NCBI GenBank assembly: GCA_937952135.1
Contig: CALFYL010000303.1
Coordinates: forward strand, 5,825 to 69,824
DNA from: an uncultured Planctomycetia bacterium
GTDB lineage: Bacteria; Planctomycetota; UBA1135; GCA-002686595
Length of the DNA: 64,000 nucleotides
Direction: 5' to 3'
Shown here in pieces: positions 36,436-47,828 of the stretch. Numbering within the stretch: position 1 is the stretch's first letter; each line of letters begins with the position of its first letter. The notes beneath the pieces are model-generated. The model searched no databases and was not told the DNA's origin. It was given only the letters and a program-made list of their open reading frames with translations. Made by a program: the position numbers and the translations under genes.

Positions 36436-38204
36436 CACGCGAGCTCCAGCATCAACTGCAGCTTCAGGAAATCGACGTCCTTGAGCCTCACCGCGATCGG
36501 GTGTCCCTCGGTGAACGACTTCACGAAACGGCCGTGGCGGATGGTGAGCGTAGGACCCTTGACCTCACCGCGCTCGCCGATGGCGCGCGTCGGCAGGAAG
36601 CCGGTCACGTTGAAGTCGACCAGCTCGATCTCCATGCCGTACGGCGAGACGCGCATCACCTTCGCCTTGAGCTTCTCGCCGACGTGCGGGTGCATGTACT
36701 GGCAGACCTTAAGGTCGCCGACGGCGTTCGAGCACATCTCCGCGACCTCGGACTGCCCCGAGCTGTGCGCCGCGATCGAGTTGAGGTCGTCGACGAGTTC
36801 GAGGCTCTTGAGCTCGCGCGCTGCTTCGTCGCCGCGGCTCTCGACGGCCCACAGCCAGCGGTGCACCATCAAGTCGGGATAGCGCCGGATCGGCGACGTG
36901 AAGTGCAGATACGCCTGGCGCGCGAGCCCGAAGTGCGTCGCGACGTCCTTGTCGTCCTTGACCTCGTACACCGCGCGCTCGATGAGCCCCATGATGCGTC
37001 CGATGAGCGCTTCGGCGTTCGGCATGCGGCGCGCCGCGCGGATCATGCGCCCGATGTCGCGCCCGGTCAGCCGATCCTTCGTCGGCACGCGGATGCCGTG
37101 TTCCTCGAGGGATTTGGCGACTTCCTCGATCTCCTCGGCGCTCTTCTCCTTGTGCACGCGGTAGATCGTGGGCAGCCCCTTCTGGCGGAACAGGTCCCCC
37201 ACGGCCTGGTTGGCGGCGAGCGCCGTCTCCTCGATCAGCGCCATCGAGAAGTAGCGCGGGTAGTCGACCACCGCGCGCACCTCGTGCCGCTCGTCGAACA
37301 GGAACTTGCGCTCGCGCGACTGCATGCGCAGCGAGCCCTTGGCGTCGCGGAGCTGCTGCTGGAGCACGGTCCACTTGCGGAAGTGCTCGAGCGGCTCGCG
37401 CAGGAACGCGATGGCGCGAGTCTCGTCGGTGTCCTTTCCGTCGAGCAGCTCCTGCACGATGCGATAGGTGTTGCGCTTGACGCTGCGGATCACGCTCTTG
37501 GCCACGCGCGAGTCGGTGCGCTTGCCCTTGGCGTCGAAGCGCATGAACACCGAGTAGGCCAGTCGATCGCGGCCCTCCACCAGCGAGCACAGGTGGTTGG
37601 AGAGCTCCTCGGGCAGCATCGGGACGACCTGATCGGGCAGGTACACGCTGGTCGCGCGCGCCAGCGCCTCCGCGTCGAGCGCCGTGCCCGGCCGCACGTA
37701 GTGACCGACGTCGGCGATGTGGACGCCGACCTCGTACTCGCCGCCGCCGAAGGCTTCGATCGAGATCGCGTCGTCGTAGTCGCGCGCGTCGTCGCCGTCG
37801 ATCGTGAAGATCGTCTCGCCGCGCAGGTCCAGCCGGCCGCGGAGGTCGTCCTCGGTCGGATCCTGAGGCAGATGCTGGACCTCGGCGAGGACGTCCGCCG
37901 GGAACACCGTGCGCACGCGGAACGACGCGAGCAGGTTCATCTCCTCCGAATCGGGATCGGCGTACACCTTCGGTCCGCTGCTCATCGGCCCGAAGGCCGC
38001 GGGGCGCCGGCTGATGCGCTCGCGCGCGTCGGCTTCCTTGATGTCGTCGATCTTCCGTTGCGGGATGTCGGTGACGAAGCGGAACTTCTCCTCGGCCTGC
38101 GCCGGCGCGCTCGGCTCGATGCCCTTGAGCTTCGCGAGGTCCTTGAAGCTCTTGAGACCGGCCTTGGGTTGCGGCTTGTCGCCGTCCTTGCGTTTGTCGC
38201 TCAT
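36435..38204 (-). CDS. rnr: RNase R/RNase II-family 3'-5' exoribonuclease
   Basis: A 589-residue enzyme. The RNB domain begins near residue 130, with catalytic acidic cluster TIDGDDARDYDDAI. It includes HIADVGHYV, the conserved Y/LPDQVVPMLPEELSNHLCSL block, and HFTSPIRRYPDLMVHRWL. A C-terminal S1 domain follows (KLKAKVMRVSPYGMEIELV). The N-terminus is short: a basic stretch and a partial OB region replace the usual winged helix plus two cold-shock domains of RNase R, so it could equally be named RNase II. It degrades mRNA and structured RNA processively. The start ATG overlaps the upstream glycosyltransferase stop as ATGA. Confidence 0.9.
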   Translation of the reverse strand: MSDKRKDGDKPQPKAGLKSFKDLAKLKGIEPSAPAQAEEKFRFVTDIPQRKIDDIKEADARERISRRPAAFGPMSSGPKVYADPDSEEMNLLASFRVRTVFPADVLAEVQHLPQDPTEDDLRGRLDLRGETIFTIDGDDARDYDDAISIEAFGGGEYEVGVHIADVGHYVRPGTALDAEALARATSVYLPDQVVPMLPEELSNHLCSLVEGRDRLAYSVFMRFDAKGKRTDSRVAKSVIRSVKRNTYRIVQELLDGKDTDETRAIAFLREPLEHFRKWTVLQQQLRDAKGSLRMQSRERKFLFDERHEVRAVVDYPRYFSMALIEETALAANQAVGDLFRQKGLPTIYRVHKEKSAEEIEEVAKSLEEHGIRVPTKDRLTGRDIGRMIRAARRMPNAEALIGRIMGLIERAVYEVKDDKDVATHFGLARQAYLHFTSPIRRYPDLMVHRWLWAVESRGDEAARELKSLELVDDLNSIAAHSSGQSEVAEMCSNAVGDLKVCQYMHPHVGEKLKAKVMRVSPYGMEIELVDFNVTGFLPTRAIGERGEVKGPTLTIRHGRFVKSFTEGHPIAVRLKDVDFLKLQLMLELA

Positions 38205-39517
38205 GTAGATGTGGTTATGGAACGGAAGCGGCGGTCGAACCACGCCACGAGAACGAACGCGCCGAGCAGCACGATCAGCGGATCCATCGGGAAGCGGTAG
38301 CGCTCGGACACGTGGGTGAGATAGTACGGCGCGCCGAACACCAGCAGCGAGCACGCGCAGAGCCAGCGCACGTCCGCGGCGCCGCGCCAGCGTCCCAGGG
38401 ACACCCACGCGAGCGCGCCGGTGGCGAAGTAGGCGAGGAACTTGATCCAGCTCGAGGGATCGCCGCGCGGCGAGAGTCCGTCGGCGCGGCGCGGGTCGGT
38501 GAGCGGCGACTCGCCGATCCAGAAGATCGCGACGCGCTTGGCGGTCAGGAGCGCGAAAGCGCCGGGGTTTTCGCGGATCCAGGTCAGCGCGCGGCCGAGG
38601 TTCTCCTTCGAGTACTCGACTTCGCCGAGTTCGCGATAGAGCGCGAGCTCGGCGGCGACGTGCGACGGGTGGTAGCGGAACGGAACCGGGCGGCCGTTCG
38701 CTTCGGAGTGGTTGCCGATGCGCAGCTCGACGCCGAGGTTGGGGCGCAGGGTGAACGCGCCGAGCACCGCTTGGTTGCGCGCCATCCAAGGCGCGACGAC
38801 TGCGAAGGCGCAGGCGGCGAACAGCGCGGCGCGCGCCAGGCCGACGCGGAGCGCCGGGCTTCGGCGCGCGAGGAACCACATCGCGATCGGCGCGAGCGAC
38901 ATGGGCGCGGGGTTCACGAGCAGCAGCGCGCCGTAGACAAGGCCGCAGGCGGCGGCGCCGCGTGCGCTCGCGTCGTACTTCGCGAGCTGCAGGAAGAAGG
39001 CGGTGACGAGCAGCGCGACGAGCGTCGTGTCCCACACGAGCTGCGCGGAGTTCGCGATCGCCACCGGATAGAAGGCGAACATCCAGGCCGCGAGCCAGCC
39101 TGAGCGCAGCGAGCCCCAGCGCCGGCCGAGTTCGACGAGCAGCAGGGCGTTGAGCGCCGAGAAAAGCGCGTGAAGCACGTGCAGCGCGAGCGCCGTGCTC
39201 GACGTGATGCCGCCGAAGGCCTTCATCAAGGCCGCGAGCAACAGCGGATACGGCGGCGTGAGCCACGAGCTCGGTCCGGTGCCCTTGCCCCACGGATCGG
39301 AGAATCCGCGGCCGTCGAGCAGCGCTTGCGCCAGCGAGGCGGGTTCGTGCCCCCAGGTCCACGGGTCGCCGCCGCGCGCGGCCCCGAGCGAGTCGAACAC
39401 GAAAACAGCCGCGAGTCGCAGCGCGAAGGCGACGACGAACAGCAGCGCGAGCGCCCGCGAGGTCGCCGGGCCCGCCGTGCTCACCGGGCCCGCGTGGGCT
39501 TCTCGCGCCGAACTCAC
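38201..39517 (-). CDS. GT-C type glycosyltransferase (PMT/ArnT-like, GT39 superfamily)
   Basis: A 438-residue membrane protein with about ten transmembrane helices. The first hydrophobic helix (ALALLFVVAFALRLAAVFVF) is followed by a large extracytoplasmic loop with a GGDP...WGHEPASLAQALLDG segment, where GT39 enzymes place an acidic catalytic motif. Such enzymes transfer sugars from polyprenyl phosphates to proteins or lipids outside the membrane. The substrate is unknown. GTG start; the leuS stop lies 18 bases upstream, and its own stop overlaps rnr. Confidence 0.78.
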   Translation of the reverse strand: MSSAREAHAGPVSTAGPATSRALALLFVVAFALRLAAVFVFDSLGAARGGDPWTWGHEPASLAQALLDGRGFSDPWGKGTGPSSWLTPPYPLLLAALMKAFGGITSSTALALHVLHALFSALNALLLVELGRRWGSLRSGWLAAWMFAFYPVAIANSAQLVWDTTLVALLVTAFFLQLAKYDASARGAAACGLVYGALLLVNPAPMSLAPIAMWFLARRSPALRVGLARAALFAACAFAVVAPWMARNQAVLGAFTLRPNLGVELRIGNHSEANGRPVPFRYHPSHVAAELALYRELGEVEYSKENLGRALTWIRENPGAFALLTAKRVAIFWIGESPLTDPRRADGLSPRGDPSSWIKFLAYFATGALAWVSLGRWRGAADVRWLCACSLLVFGAPYYLTHVSERYRFPMDPLIVLLGAFVLVAWFDRRFRSITTST

Positions 39518-39535
39518 TTGCGAGCGGCCGTCACG

Positions 39536-42121
39536 TCAGGACTTCAGGATCAAGTTGATGAGCCGGCCCGGAACATAGACGGCCTTCGCGACCGCCTTGC
39601 CCTCGAGCCACGCGCCCGCCGCCTCGCGCGCCGCCGCTTCGATCTCGGCCTGCGGCGCGCCCTTCGGCACGCTCACCTTGCCGCGCATCTTGCCCGCGAC
39701 CTGCACGACGATGTCGACGACGTCGTCCTCGAGGTACTTCGCGATCGGCTTCGGCCACGGCCCGTGCGCGAGCGACTCGGGATTGCCGAGGCGCCGCCAG
39801 AGCTCGTCCGCCATGTGGGGCGCGAACGGCGCGAGGATCAGCACGAAGCGCTCGGCCTGTCCGCGCGTGAACGCCGCCGGCTTCTTCGAGAGCACGTTCA
39901 CGAACTCCATCATCGCCGCGATGGCGGTGTTGAAGTTGAACGCCTTGAACGAGTCGTCGACGCGCGCGATCGTGCGGTTGAGCGCGCGCTCGATCTCCTC
40001 GGTGTCGCCGGCCAGCTCGCGCTGCTGATCGACGCGCAGGTTCGGGCGCACGGGATCGGCCGAATCGGGATCGACGACGAGCCGCCACACGCGATCGAGG
40101 AAGCGGCGCGAGCCCGTGATGTCGCGCGGATTCCAGGGCTTCGAGTCCGCGAGCGGCCCCATGAAGCTCTCGTAGACGCGCAGCGTGTCGGCGCCTTGCT
40201 CGGCGATGACGTCGTCGGGATTCACGACGTTCTTCAGCGACTTCGCCATCTTCGTGACGATCTGCTGCAGCGGCGCCCCCGAAGCCTTGCGCACGAACTC
40301 GGCGCCACGCGCTTCGACCTCGTCGCTCGCCACCAGGCGCCCGCTCGCGTCCTGGTAGGCAAAGGCCGTGATCAAGCCCTGGTTGAACAAGCGCTGGAAC
40401 GGCTCGCTCGTGTGCACCAGGCCGAGATCGAACAGCACCTTGTGCCAGAAGCGCGCGTACAGCAGGTGCATCACCGCATGCGCGGCGCCGCCGACATAGA
40501 GATCGACGGGGCCCCAGTACTGCTCCGCGGCCTTCGACCACGGCTCGCCGCTGTTGTGCGGATCCATGAAGCGCAGCCAGTACCAGCACGAACCCGCCCA
40601 CCCCGGCATCGTGTCGGTGTCGCGCCGCGCGGGCATGCCGTTGTAGCTCGTGCGCACCCACTCCTCCGCGCGCGCGAGCGGCGCCGAACCGTCGCCGGAG
40701 GGCTTGAAGTCCTGCATGAACGGCAGCTTGACCGGCAGCGCGTCGTCCTCGACCGCGATCGTGCGGCCGTCTTCGAGGTGCAGGAGCGGAAAGGGCTCGC
40801 CCCAGTAACGCTGGCGCGAGAACAGCCAGTCGCGCAGCTTGTACGTGGTGCGCGCCTTGCCGACGCCGCGTTGCTCGAGCAACTCGATGGCGCGCGCTTT
40901 CGCCGCCCGCGTCGCGAGCCCGTCGAGCGGGCCGGAGTTGACCGCCGTGCCTTCGCCGGTGAAGCACACGCCGTCGGCGAGCGATTTCTCGCCCGTCGCG
41001 GGCTTCACCACTTCGCGGATCCCCAGCCCGAACTTGGTCGCGAACTCGAAGTCGCGCGGGTCGTGGCCGGGCACCGACATGATCGCGCCCGTGCCGTAGG
41101 AGATCAGCACGTAGTCGGCGACCCAGATCGGGATGCGCCCGCGCGGATCGCCGGCTTCGAAGACCGGATTGCGCGCGAAAAGGCCGGTGAAAACACCGCT
41201 TTTGTCCTTCGCGAGCTCCGTGCGCTCGAGCTCCGACTTCGACGCCGCGCTCGCTACGTAGGCCTCGACCGACGCGCGGTGCGAGGCCGAGGTCTTGGCG
41301 ACGAGCTTGTGCTCCGGCGCGACGACCATGAACGTCGCGCCCCACAACGTGTCCGGCCGCGTCGTGAACACGACCAGCTTCTCGGTCGTCCCCTCGACTT
41401 CGAACTCGATCTCGGCGCCCTCGCTCTTTCCGATCCATTCGCGCTGCTGGATCTTGATCGACTCGGGCCAGTCGAGGCCGTCGAGGTCGCTGAGCAAGCG
41501 CTCGGCGTAGGCCGTGATCCTCAGCATCCACTGCTTGAGCGGCCGGCGCACGCACGGGTGGTTGCCGCGCTCGCTGCGCCCGTTGATCACTTCCTCGTTC
41601 GCGAGCACCGTCTTCAGCTCTTCGCACCACCACACCGGCACTTCGGCCTGGTACGCGAGCCCCTTCTCGTACAAGCGCTTGAAGATCCACTGCGTCCAGC
41701 GGTAGTAGCTCGGATCCGACGTGTCGATCTCGCGCGACCAGTCGTACGACAAGCCGATCTTCTTCAACTGACGGCGGAAGTTGGCGGTGTTCGCGCGCGT
41801 CGCTTCGGCGGGCTGCACGCCGGTCTGGATCGCGTACTGTTCCGCGGGCAGCCCGAACGCGTCCCAGCCCATCGGGTGGAGCACGTTGCAGCCTTCCATG
41901 CGCTTGCGGCGCGCGACGATGTCCGTGCCGACGTAGCCGACGGCGTGCCCGACGTGCAGCCCGGATCCCGAGGGGTACGGGAACATGTCGAGCACGTAGT
42001 ACTTGGGCTGGGCCGGGTCGAAGCCCGCATCGCCGGGGTTGGCGGTGCGGAACACTTGGCCGGCTTCCCAAGCAGCTTGCCAGCGAGGTTCGATGGCGGC
42101 CGGGTCGTAGACGTTGCTCAC
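39536..42121 (-). CDS. leuS: Leucyl-tRNA synthetase
   Basis: An 861-residue class I aminoacyl-tRNA synthetase of bacterial length. The HIGH motif appears as HVGH in YPSGSGLHVGH (about 57), and KMSKS as KMAKS in VTKMAKSLKNVVNPDD. The editing domain (CP1) lies between, with the TTRPDT segment seen in VVFTTRPDTLWG. The C-terminal anticodon-binding and tail regions are complete. The start is GTG (MSNVYDPAAIEPRWQ). It charges tRNA-Leu in the cytoplasm. It is the first gene of a leftward run with the GT39-like, rnr, cupredoxin and membrane genes. The long opposite-strand open frame here is a GC-rich shadow. Confidence 0.98.
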   Translation of the reverse strand: MSNVYDPAAIEPRWQAAWEAGQVFRTANPGDAGFDPAQPKYYVLDMFPYPSGSGLHVGHAVGYVGTDIVARRKRMEGCNVLHPMGWDAFGLPAEQYAIQTGVQPAEATRANTANFRRQLKKIGLSYDWSREIDTSDPSYYRWTQWIFKRLYEKGLAYQAEVPVWWCEELKTVLANEEVINGRSERGNHPCVRRPLKQWMLRITAYAERLLSDLDGLDWPESIKIQQREWIGKSEGAEIEFEVEGTTEKLVVFTTRPDTLWGATFMVVAPEHKLVAKTSASHRASVEAYVASAASKSELERTELAKDKSGVFTGLFARNPVFEAGDPRGRIPIWVADYVLISYGTGAIMSVPGHDPRDFEFATKFGLGIREVVKPATGEKSLADGVCFTGEGTAVNSGPLDGLATRAAKARAIELLEQRGVGKARTTYKLRDWLFSRQRYWGEPFPLLHLEDGRTIAVEDDALPVKLPFMQDFKPSGDGSAPLARAEEWVRTSYNGMPARRDTDTMPGWAGSCWYWLRFMDPHNSGEPWSKAAEQYWGPVDLYVGGAAHAVMHLLYARFWHKVLFDLGLVHTSEPFQRLFNQGLITAFAYQDASGRLVASDEVEARGAEFVRKASGAPLQQIVTKMAKSLKNVVNPDDVIAEQGADTLRVYESFMGPLADSKPWNPRDITGSRRFLDRVWRLVVDPDSADPVRPNLRVDQQRELAGDTEEIERALNRTIARVDDSFKAFNFNTAIAAMMEFVNVLSKKPAAFTRGQAERFVLILAPFAPHMADELWRRLGNPESLAHGPWPKPIAKYLEDDVVDIVVQVAGKMRGKVSVPKGAPQAEIEAAAREAAGAWLEGKAVAKAVYVPGRLINLILKS

Positions 42122-42334
42122 GGGGCGTGGGTCCTTCGCGGAAGCGCAGCGACCCCAGGTGGACGCGCGCGCAGGGTGGAGCGGCTCAGAATAGGGCTCG
42201 GTCGACGGCGGCGCACGAGCCGCGAACGCCCGGGAGCGCTGGAACAGTTGACGAGCCGCGCTCGCGCCGTCATAGTCTCCGCCCCTCTCGTGTGCGCGCC
42301 CTCGAAGGCTGCGCGCGCGGGCGGCTGAAAACGC
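42122..42334. promoter_or_regulatory. Divergent spacer between leuS and tRNA-Ala
   Basis: A 213-base non-coding stretch that must contain the promoters of leuS (left) and tRNA-Ala (right). I see no T-box-like structure or clear -10/-35 pair. Confidence 0.4.
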
Positions 42335-42410
42335 GGGGGATTAGCTCAGTTGGTAGAGCGCGACAATGGCATTGTCGAGGCCAGGGGTTCGAGCCCCCTA
42401 TCCTCCACCA
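42335..42410 (+). tRNA. tRNA-Ala (anticodon GGC)
   Basis: A 76-base cloverleaf with encoded CCA: acceptor GGGGGAT/ATCCTCC (one G-U pair), D arm GCTC...GAGC, anticodon stem CGACA/TGTCG with loop ATGGCAT giving anticodon GGC, and T arm AGGGG/CCCCT with TTCGAGC. All stems pair. Confidence 0.97.
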
Positions 42411-42419
42411 CCCCCCTTC

Positions 42420-42457
42420 AAGAACCGCGTCGGGTCCTGGCCCGCGCGGTTCTTTTT
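42420..42457 (+). terminator. Rho-independent terminator after tRNA-Ala
   Basis: AAGAACCGCG at 42420-42429 pairs with CGCGGTTCTT ending near 42454, and a run of T residues follows. It is ten bases past the tRNA CCA end, the clearest intrinsic terminator in the window. Confidence 0.85.
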
Positions 42458-42564
42458 CGTGCTCGCGAGCACGCCGGCGCGGCTCGCTCCGCGCGCTCGA
42501 CGTGCGCAATCCGAACGAGCGCCGTGCGTGATGCACGCTCGCGCACTCCGTATCCTCGCCGCCC

Positions 42565-44078
<1,514 letters not shown>

Positions 44079-44082
<4 letters not shown>

Positions 44083-45605
44083 ACTCGGTGCTCGGCGAAG
44101 GCATGAGCTGGGGAGTCGTGCTGCAGTTCGCGCTCGCGCTCAGCGGCTTCGCGATCTTTGCACTGCTCGTCGTCTTCGTCGCGTACTTGTTGATGCGCCT
44201 CTTGTTCCTCGCCGTTCCGGCGCCGGCCGTGGTGCGCTTCCTCTCGTGGCGCTATTTGATCCACCGCCCGACGAACTTGATCGGCGTCGTGGGCATCTTC
44301 CTCGGCACCGGCGCGCTGATCATGATCCTGTCGATCATGACCGGCTTCCTCGAGGAAACGCGCCGGTCGATGCGCGGCAGCCTGTCGGATCTGATCCTGG
44401 CGCTGCCGGGAACCGAACCGCCGAGCCGGCCGTGGGATGCGGAGAAGATCCTCGAAGTCGTGCGCGCCGATCCGCGCGTCGAGGCGGCTTCGGCGCACCT
44501 GACGTGGCCGTGCTTCCTCACGCGCGAGGGCGGCAACTCGCTGATGATGCTGTCCGACCCGCAGCGCAGCCAGTACGCCTTCGTGCAGCTCGCGGGCATC
44601 GACGAGAACGACGAGAAGTCGTCGACCTCGTTCCACCAGTCGCTGATCGCGCCGCCGAACTACGGCGAGAGCGTGTCCGATCCGACGCGGCCGTTTGCTC
44701 CGCCGCCGGAATACGACCCCTCGATGGGGATTCCGCGGGCGAGCGTGATCCTCGGCGACCAGCTCTACAACGTGCACCGGCTCTCGCGCGGCGATTTCGT
44801 CACGCTGATCATTCCGGTGCGCGATCCGGAGTCGGAATATGGCTTCGCGGCGAAGGAGCGCGAGTTCGTCGTCGCGGGATCGTTCCGCTCGAGCGAGAAC
44901 GAGATGGACCTCGAGCGCGTCTACATCGAGCGCGGGCAGCTCGCGCGCTTCATGGCGGGCGCGAACGAAGAGGATCCGCTGCCGAAGAACGCGATGAACG
45001 TCTCGCAGATCCTGATCAAGCTGCGCGATTACGAGCGCGACTCGAAAGCCGTGGCGGCCGAACTGGGAGACACGCTTCGGAGTCGCCGCTTGATCGACCG
45101 GAGCTGCGAGCTCAAGACTTGGGAGGAGTTCCGCGGCTCGCTGCTCGGCGCGATCGAGAACGAGCGCGTGCTGCTCGGCATCATGCTCTCGCTCGTGCTG
45201 CTGGTCGCGTGCTTCACCGTCTTCGCGATCCTCTCGATGATGGTCAGCGAGAAGCGCCGCGACATCGGCATCCTGACCGCGCTCGGCGCCACGCCGCAAC
45301 TGAGTTTGATGGTCTTCCTCGCCATCGGCTTCTGGGATGCGCTCATCGGCGCGGTGCTCGGCGCGAGCACGGGCGTCGTGCTGGCGCTCACGATCGACGA
45401 CATCGAGCGCTGGCTCAGCAACGCGCTCGGCGTGCAGATCTTCAACCGCAACGTGTACATCTTCGATTCGATCCCGAGCGTCGTGACCCCCATCGCGGTC
45501 GCGGCCATCGTGCTCGGCGCGTTCGTGTGCACGCTGATCTTCGCCGCGATCCCCGCCTGGCGGGCCGCGCGCCTCGAGCCCGTGGACGCCCTCCGAAATG
45601 AATAG
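44079..45605 (+). CDS. LolC/LolE-type ABC transporter permease
   Basis: A 508-residue inner-membrane protein. Two hydrophobic stretches near the N-terminus (about 12-45 and 65-90), a large MacB/Lol-like periplasmic domain, then a C-terminal FtsX domain with three helices (LLGIMLSLVLLVACFTVFAIL, the segment around LMVFLAIGFWDALIGAVLG, and the last around VAAIVLGAFVCTLIFAAI). The conserved SEKRRDIGILTALGA is present, as in LolC/E. It starts by ATGA overlap with lysS and is followed 27 bases later by the ATPase gene. It probably extracts lipoproteins from the inner membrane; the window encodes several lipoproteins. Confidence 0.88.
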
Positions 45606-45632
45606 CGCGGAACGAGCGGCGCGGAGCCAGCG

Positions 45633-46352
45633 ATGACCCAACGCGAAATCGTTCTGCACGCCAGCGGCGTGAAGAAGTCCTACCGCATCGCGCGGCGCGA
45701 ACTGCCGATCCTGCACGGCTGCGATCTGGCGCTCGCCCGCGGCGAACGGCTCGCGCTCATGGGGCCGTCCGGCGCCGGCAAGTCGACCTTCTTGCACGTG
45801 CTCGGCCTGCTCGACCGGCCGACTTCGGGTTCGGTGCGCATCGAAGGCGTCGACGCCTGGTCGCTCTCGCAGGACGAGCGCGCGCGGATGCGCAACGTGC
45901 GCCTCGGCTTCGTGTTCCAGTTCTACCACCTGGTCGCGGAGCTCACGGCGGTCGAGAACGTGCTGCTTCCGGCGATGATCCGCCACAGCTCCTACTCGTT
46001 CGATCGCGAGAAGACGCAGCTCACCGAGCGCGCGGTCGACTTGCTCACGCGCTTCGGACTGCAGGAGCGCCTCAAGCACCGCCCGCCGCAGCTCTCGGGC
46101 GGCGAACGCCAGCGCGTGGCGCTGGCGCGCGCCTTGTTCCACGATCCGCCGATCCTGATCGCCGACGAACCCACGGGCAACCTCGACCGCGAGACGGGCG
46201 AGCGCGTCCTCGAACTGCTGTTCAACGAACAGCTCGAGCGCAAGCTCTCGCTGCTGCTCGTCACGCACGACGAACGCCTCGCGGCGCGCTGCGAACGCGT
46301 CGCCCGCATGGACGCGGGCCGCGTTCACGACGGGCTGCTCAGCGCCCGCTGA
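45633..46352 (+). CDS. lolD: LolD-type ABC transporter ATP-binding protein
   Basis: A 239-residue ATPase with Walker A GPSGAGKST, Q-loop FVFQFYHLV, signature LSGGERQRVALARAL, Walker B ILIADEPTGNLD and H-loop LLVTHDERLA. The FQFYHL and DEPTGNLD forms are typical of the LolD/MacB class. It drives the adjacent permease to release lipoproteins towards the periplasm. It overlaps the end of the convergent HEAT-repeat gene by 14 bases, with no room for a terminator. Confidence 0.93.
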   Translation: MTQREIVLHASGVKKSYRIARRELPILHGCDLALARGERLALMGPSGAGKSTFLHVLGLLDRPTSGSVRIEGVDAWSLSQDERARMRNVRLGFVFQFYHLVAELTAVENVLLPAMIRHSSYSFDREKTQLTERAVDLLTRFGLQERLKHRPPQLSGGERQRVALARALFHDPPILIADEPTGNLDRETGERVLELLFNEQLERKLSLLLVTHDERLAARCERVARMDAGRVHDGLLSAR

Positions 46353-47817
46353 CGCGCGGCGCGTCGAGCTCGCCGCGCCCGAGCAGCGCGGTCTCCCAGG
46401 CGACGGCATCGACTCCGAGGGAGAGCTTCGTCAGCGATCGGAGCGTCCGCGCTGCCTGCTCGCCGCGTTCGGGGTCTTCGCTCTCGAGCTGTCGGACCAG
46501 CGCCAGAACGAAGCCCGCGGGCGGCGCGCTCGAGAGCGTCTCGAGCTGCGTGGCGAACACGGAGCGCGCGCGTTCGACGCTCAGCGCTTCCACCAGCTGC
46601 TGGCCCGCGCGCCGCAAGGAGAACGGATGGCTCGAGAGCTGTCGCAGGGCTTCGATCGACTGTGCGTCGTCGCCCCCCTCGACGCGCTCGAGGCACGCTT
46701 GGAGCTCCGCCTCGTTCCACGCCGCCTCCTGTTCGAGCCACTCGCTCCACGGTTCGCCCTCGGGGCCGAGGTCGACGCCGAGCGCGGATCGAAGCGAGCG
46801 GCGGGCGAGGTTCGAGACGCGCAGGTCCTCGTCCTCGAGCAGGCCGACGATCTCCGCGAAGTCCTCGAGCGAACCGCAGGCCGCGAGCAGCTCGACAGCC
46901 GCGAGCTGAAGTTCGACGTCGGACGGCGCCAGCATCTGGCTGCGCGCGAAATCCAGGGTCGTCGAGCGCGGCGCGACGAGCCCCGTGGGCGCGCCCTCGC
47001 ACAGCGCGCGCAGCAGGCCGACATCGAGCTGGCTGTCGAGCGTGAGCAGGCGCTCCAGCGATTCGAAGGCCGGAAAGGACCTCGAGCGCCCGAGCGTCTT
47101 CACCAGCAGTTCGCGCAGCGGCCCCGTGCGCTCGCGCGCCGTTTGTTCGAGCACGGCGGCGCCGCGCGGATGGTCGGCGAGACGCGCGGCGAGCGCGGCT
47201 TGGATCGGGGCCGCGACATAGTCGCGCATCAAGTGGATCTCCTCGATGGGCTCCACCAGCGCCAGGATCTCGGGCAGCGCGCGGGGATGCGGAGTCTCGC
47301 CCAGCAGCGAGATCAGCAGCCGCCGGACGTGCAGCTCCGCGCCTTGCGCTCGGTGCGCCAACGCCGCGACGCGCAAGCTCGGAGCGAACTGCGCGAACGC
47401 GCGGCGCAGGATGCGTTGCTGCGCGTCCTGCACCCGCGGGTCGATGGGAGCTTCGAGCGTCCCGTCGGCGACCGCGGGCGCCTGCAGGTCTCCGATCAGC
47501 AGCGCCAGGCACGGCGCGACGGCGTGGGGCCCGATGTCGAGCACGCGCTGCGCGAAGGCGTCGATTTCGAAGGGCGCGTCGGAGGCCTTCGGCGCGAGGA
47601 GCTTCAGCAGGCGCTGCTCCGCCTCGGCCTGGCTCTTCGCTCCCTCGCGGCGGGCGCGCGGCTGCGACGCTGCGCTCGCGGCGCCGCTCGTCGAGTTGGC
47701 CGTCGAGTTGGCCGTCGAGGTCGGTGTCGGCGCACTCGCCGCGGAAACGCCGACCGCGAGAGGCGCGCAAAGCAGGCCCGCCGCGAGGGCGAGGCGGGCT
47801 CGAAGGGGGAGCTCCAC
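46339..47817 (-). CDS. Secreted HEAT-repeat-like protein
   Basis: A 492-residue protein beginning with a GTG and a clear signal peptide (RARLALAAGLLCAPLAVGVSA), then a Ser/Thr/Ala-rich linker with repeated STAN. The remainder is alpha-helical and repetitive: LLKLLAPKASD, PEILALVEPIEEIHL, LLVKTLGRSRSFPAFESLERLL and LRVSNLARRSLRSALG resemble HEAT/armadillo helices. No catalytic motif was seen. It is probably a periplasmic scaffold. Its gene precedes no obvious partner; the pilin cluster lies 11 bases upstream in the same direction and may share its transcript. Confidence 0.8.
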   Translation of the reverse strand: MELPLRARLALAAGLLCAPLAVGVSAASAPTPTSTANSTANSTSGAASAASQPRARREGAKSQAEAEQRLLKLLAPKASDAPFEIDAFAQRVLDIGPHAVAPCLALLIGDLQAPAVADGTLEAPIDPRVQDAQQRILRRAFAQFAPSLRVAALAHRAQGAELHVRRLLISLLGETPHPRALPEILALVEPIEEIHLMRDYVAAPIQAALAARLADHPRGAAVLEQTARERTGPLRELLVKTLGRSRSFPAFESLERLLTLDSQLDVGLLRALCEGAPTGLVAPRSTTLDFARSQMLAPSDVELQLAAVELLAACGSLEDFAEIVGLLEDEDLRVSNLARRSLRSALGVDLGPEGEPWSEWLEQEAAWNEAELQACLERVEGGDDAQSIEALRQLSSHPFSLRRAGQQLVEALSVERARSVFATQLETLSSAPPAGFVLALVRQLESEDPERGEQAARTLRSLTKLSLGVDAVAWETALLGRGELDAPRVSGR

Positions 47818-47828
47818 GGTCGGACCTC

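Noticed and set aside
39170..42328. A 1052-codon plus-strand open frame opposite leuS
   Set aside because: Its composition (Arg, His, Val, Leu rich) is typical of antisense shadows in GC-rich genes, and leuS with all motifs occupies the other strand.
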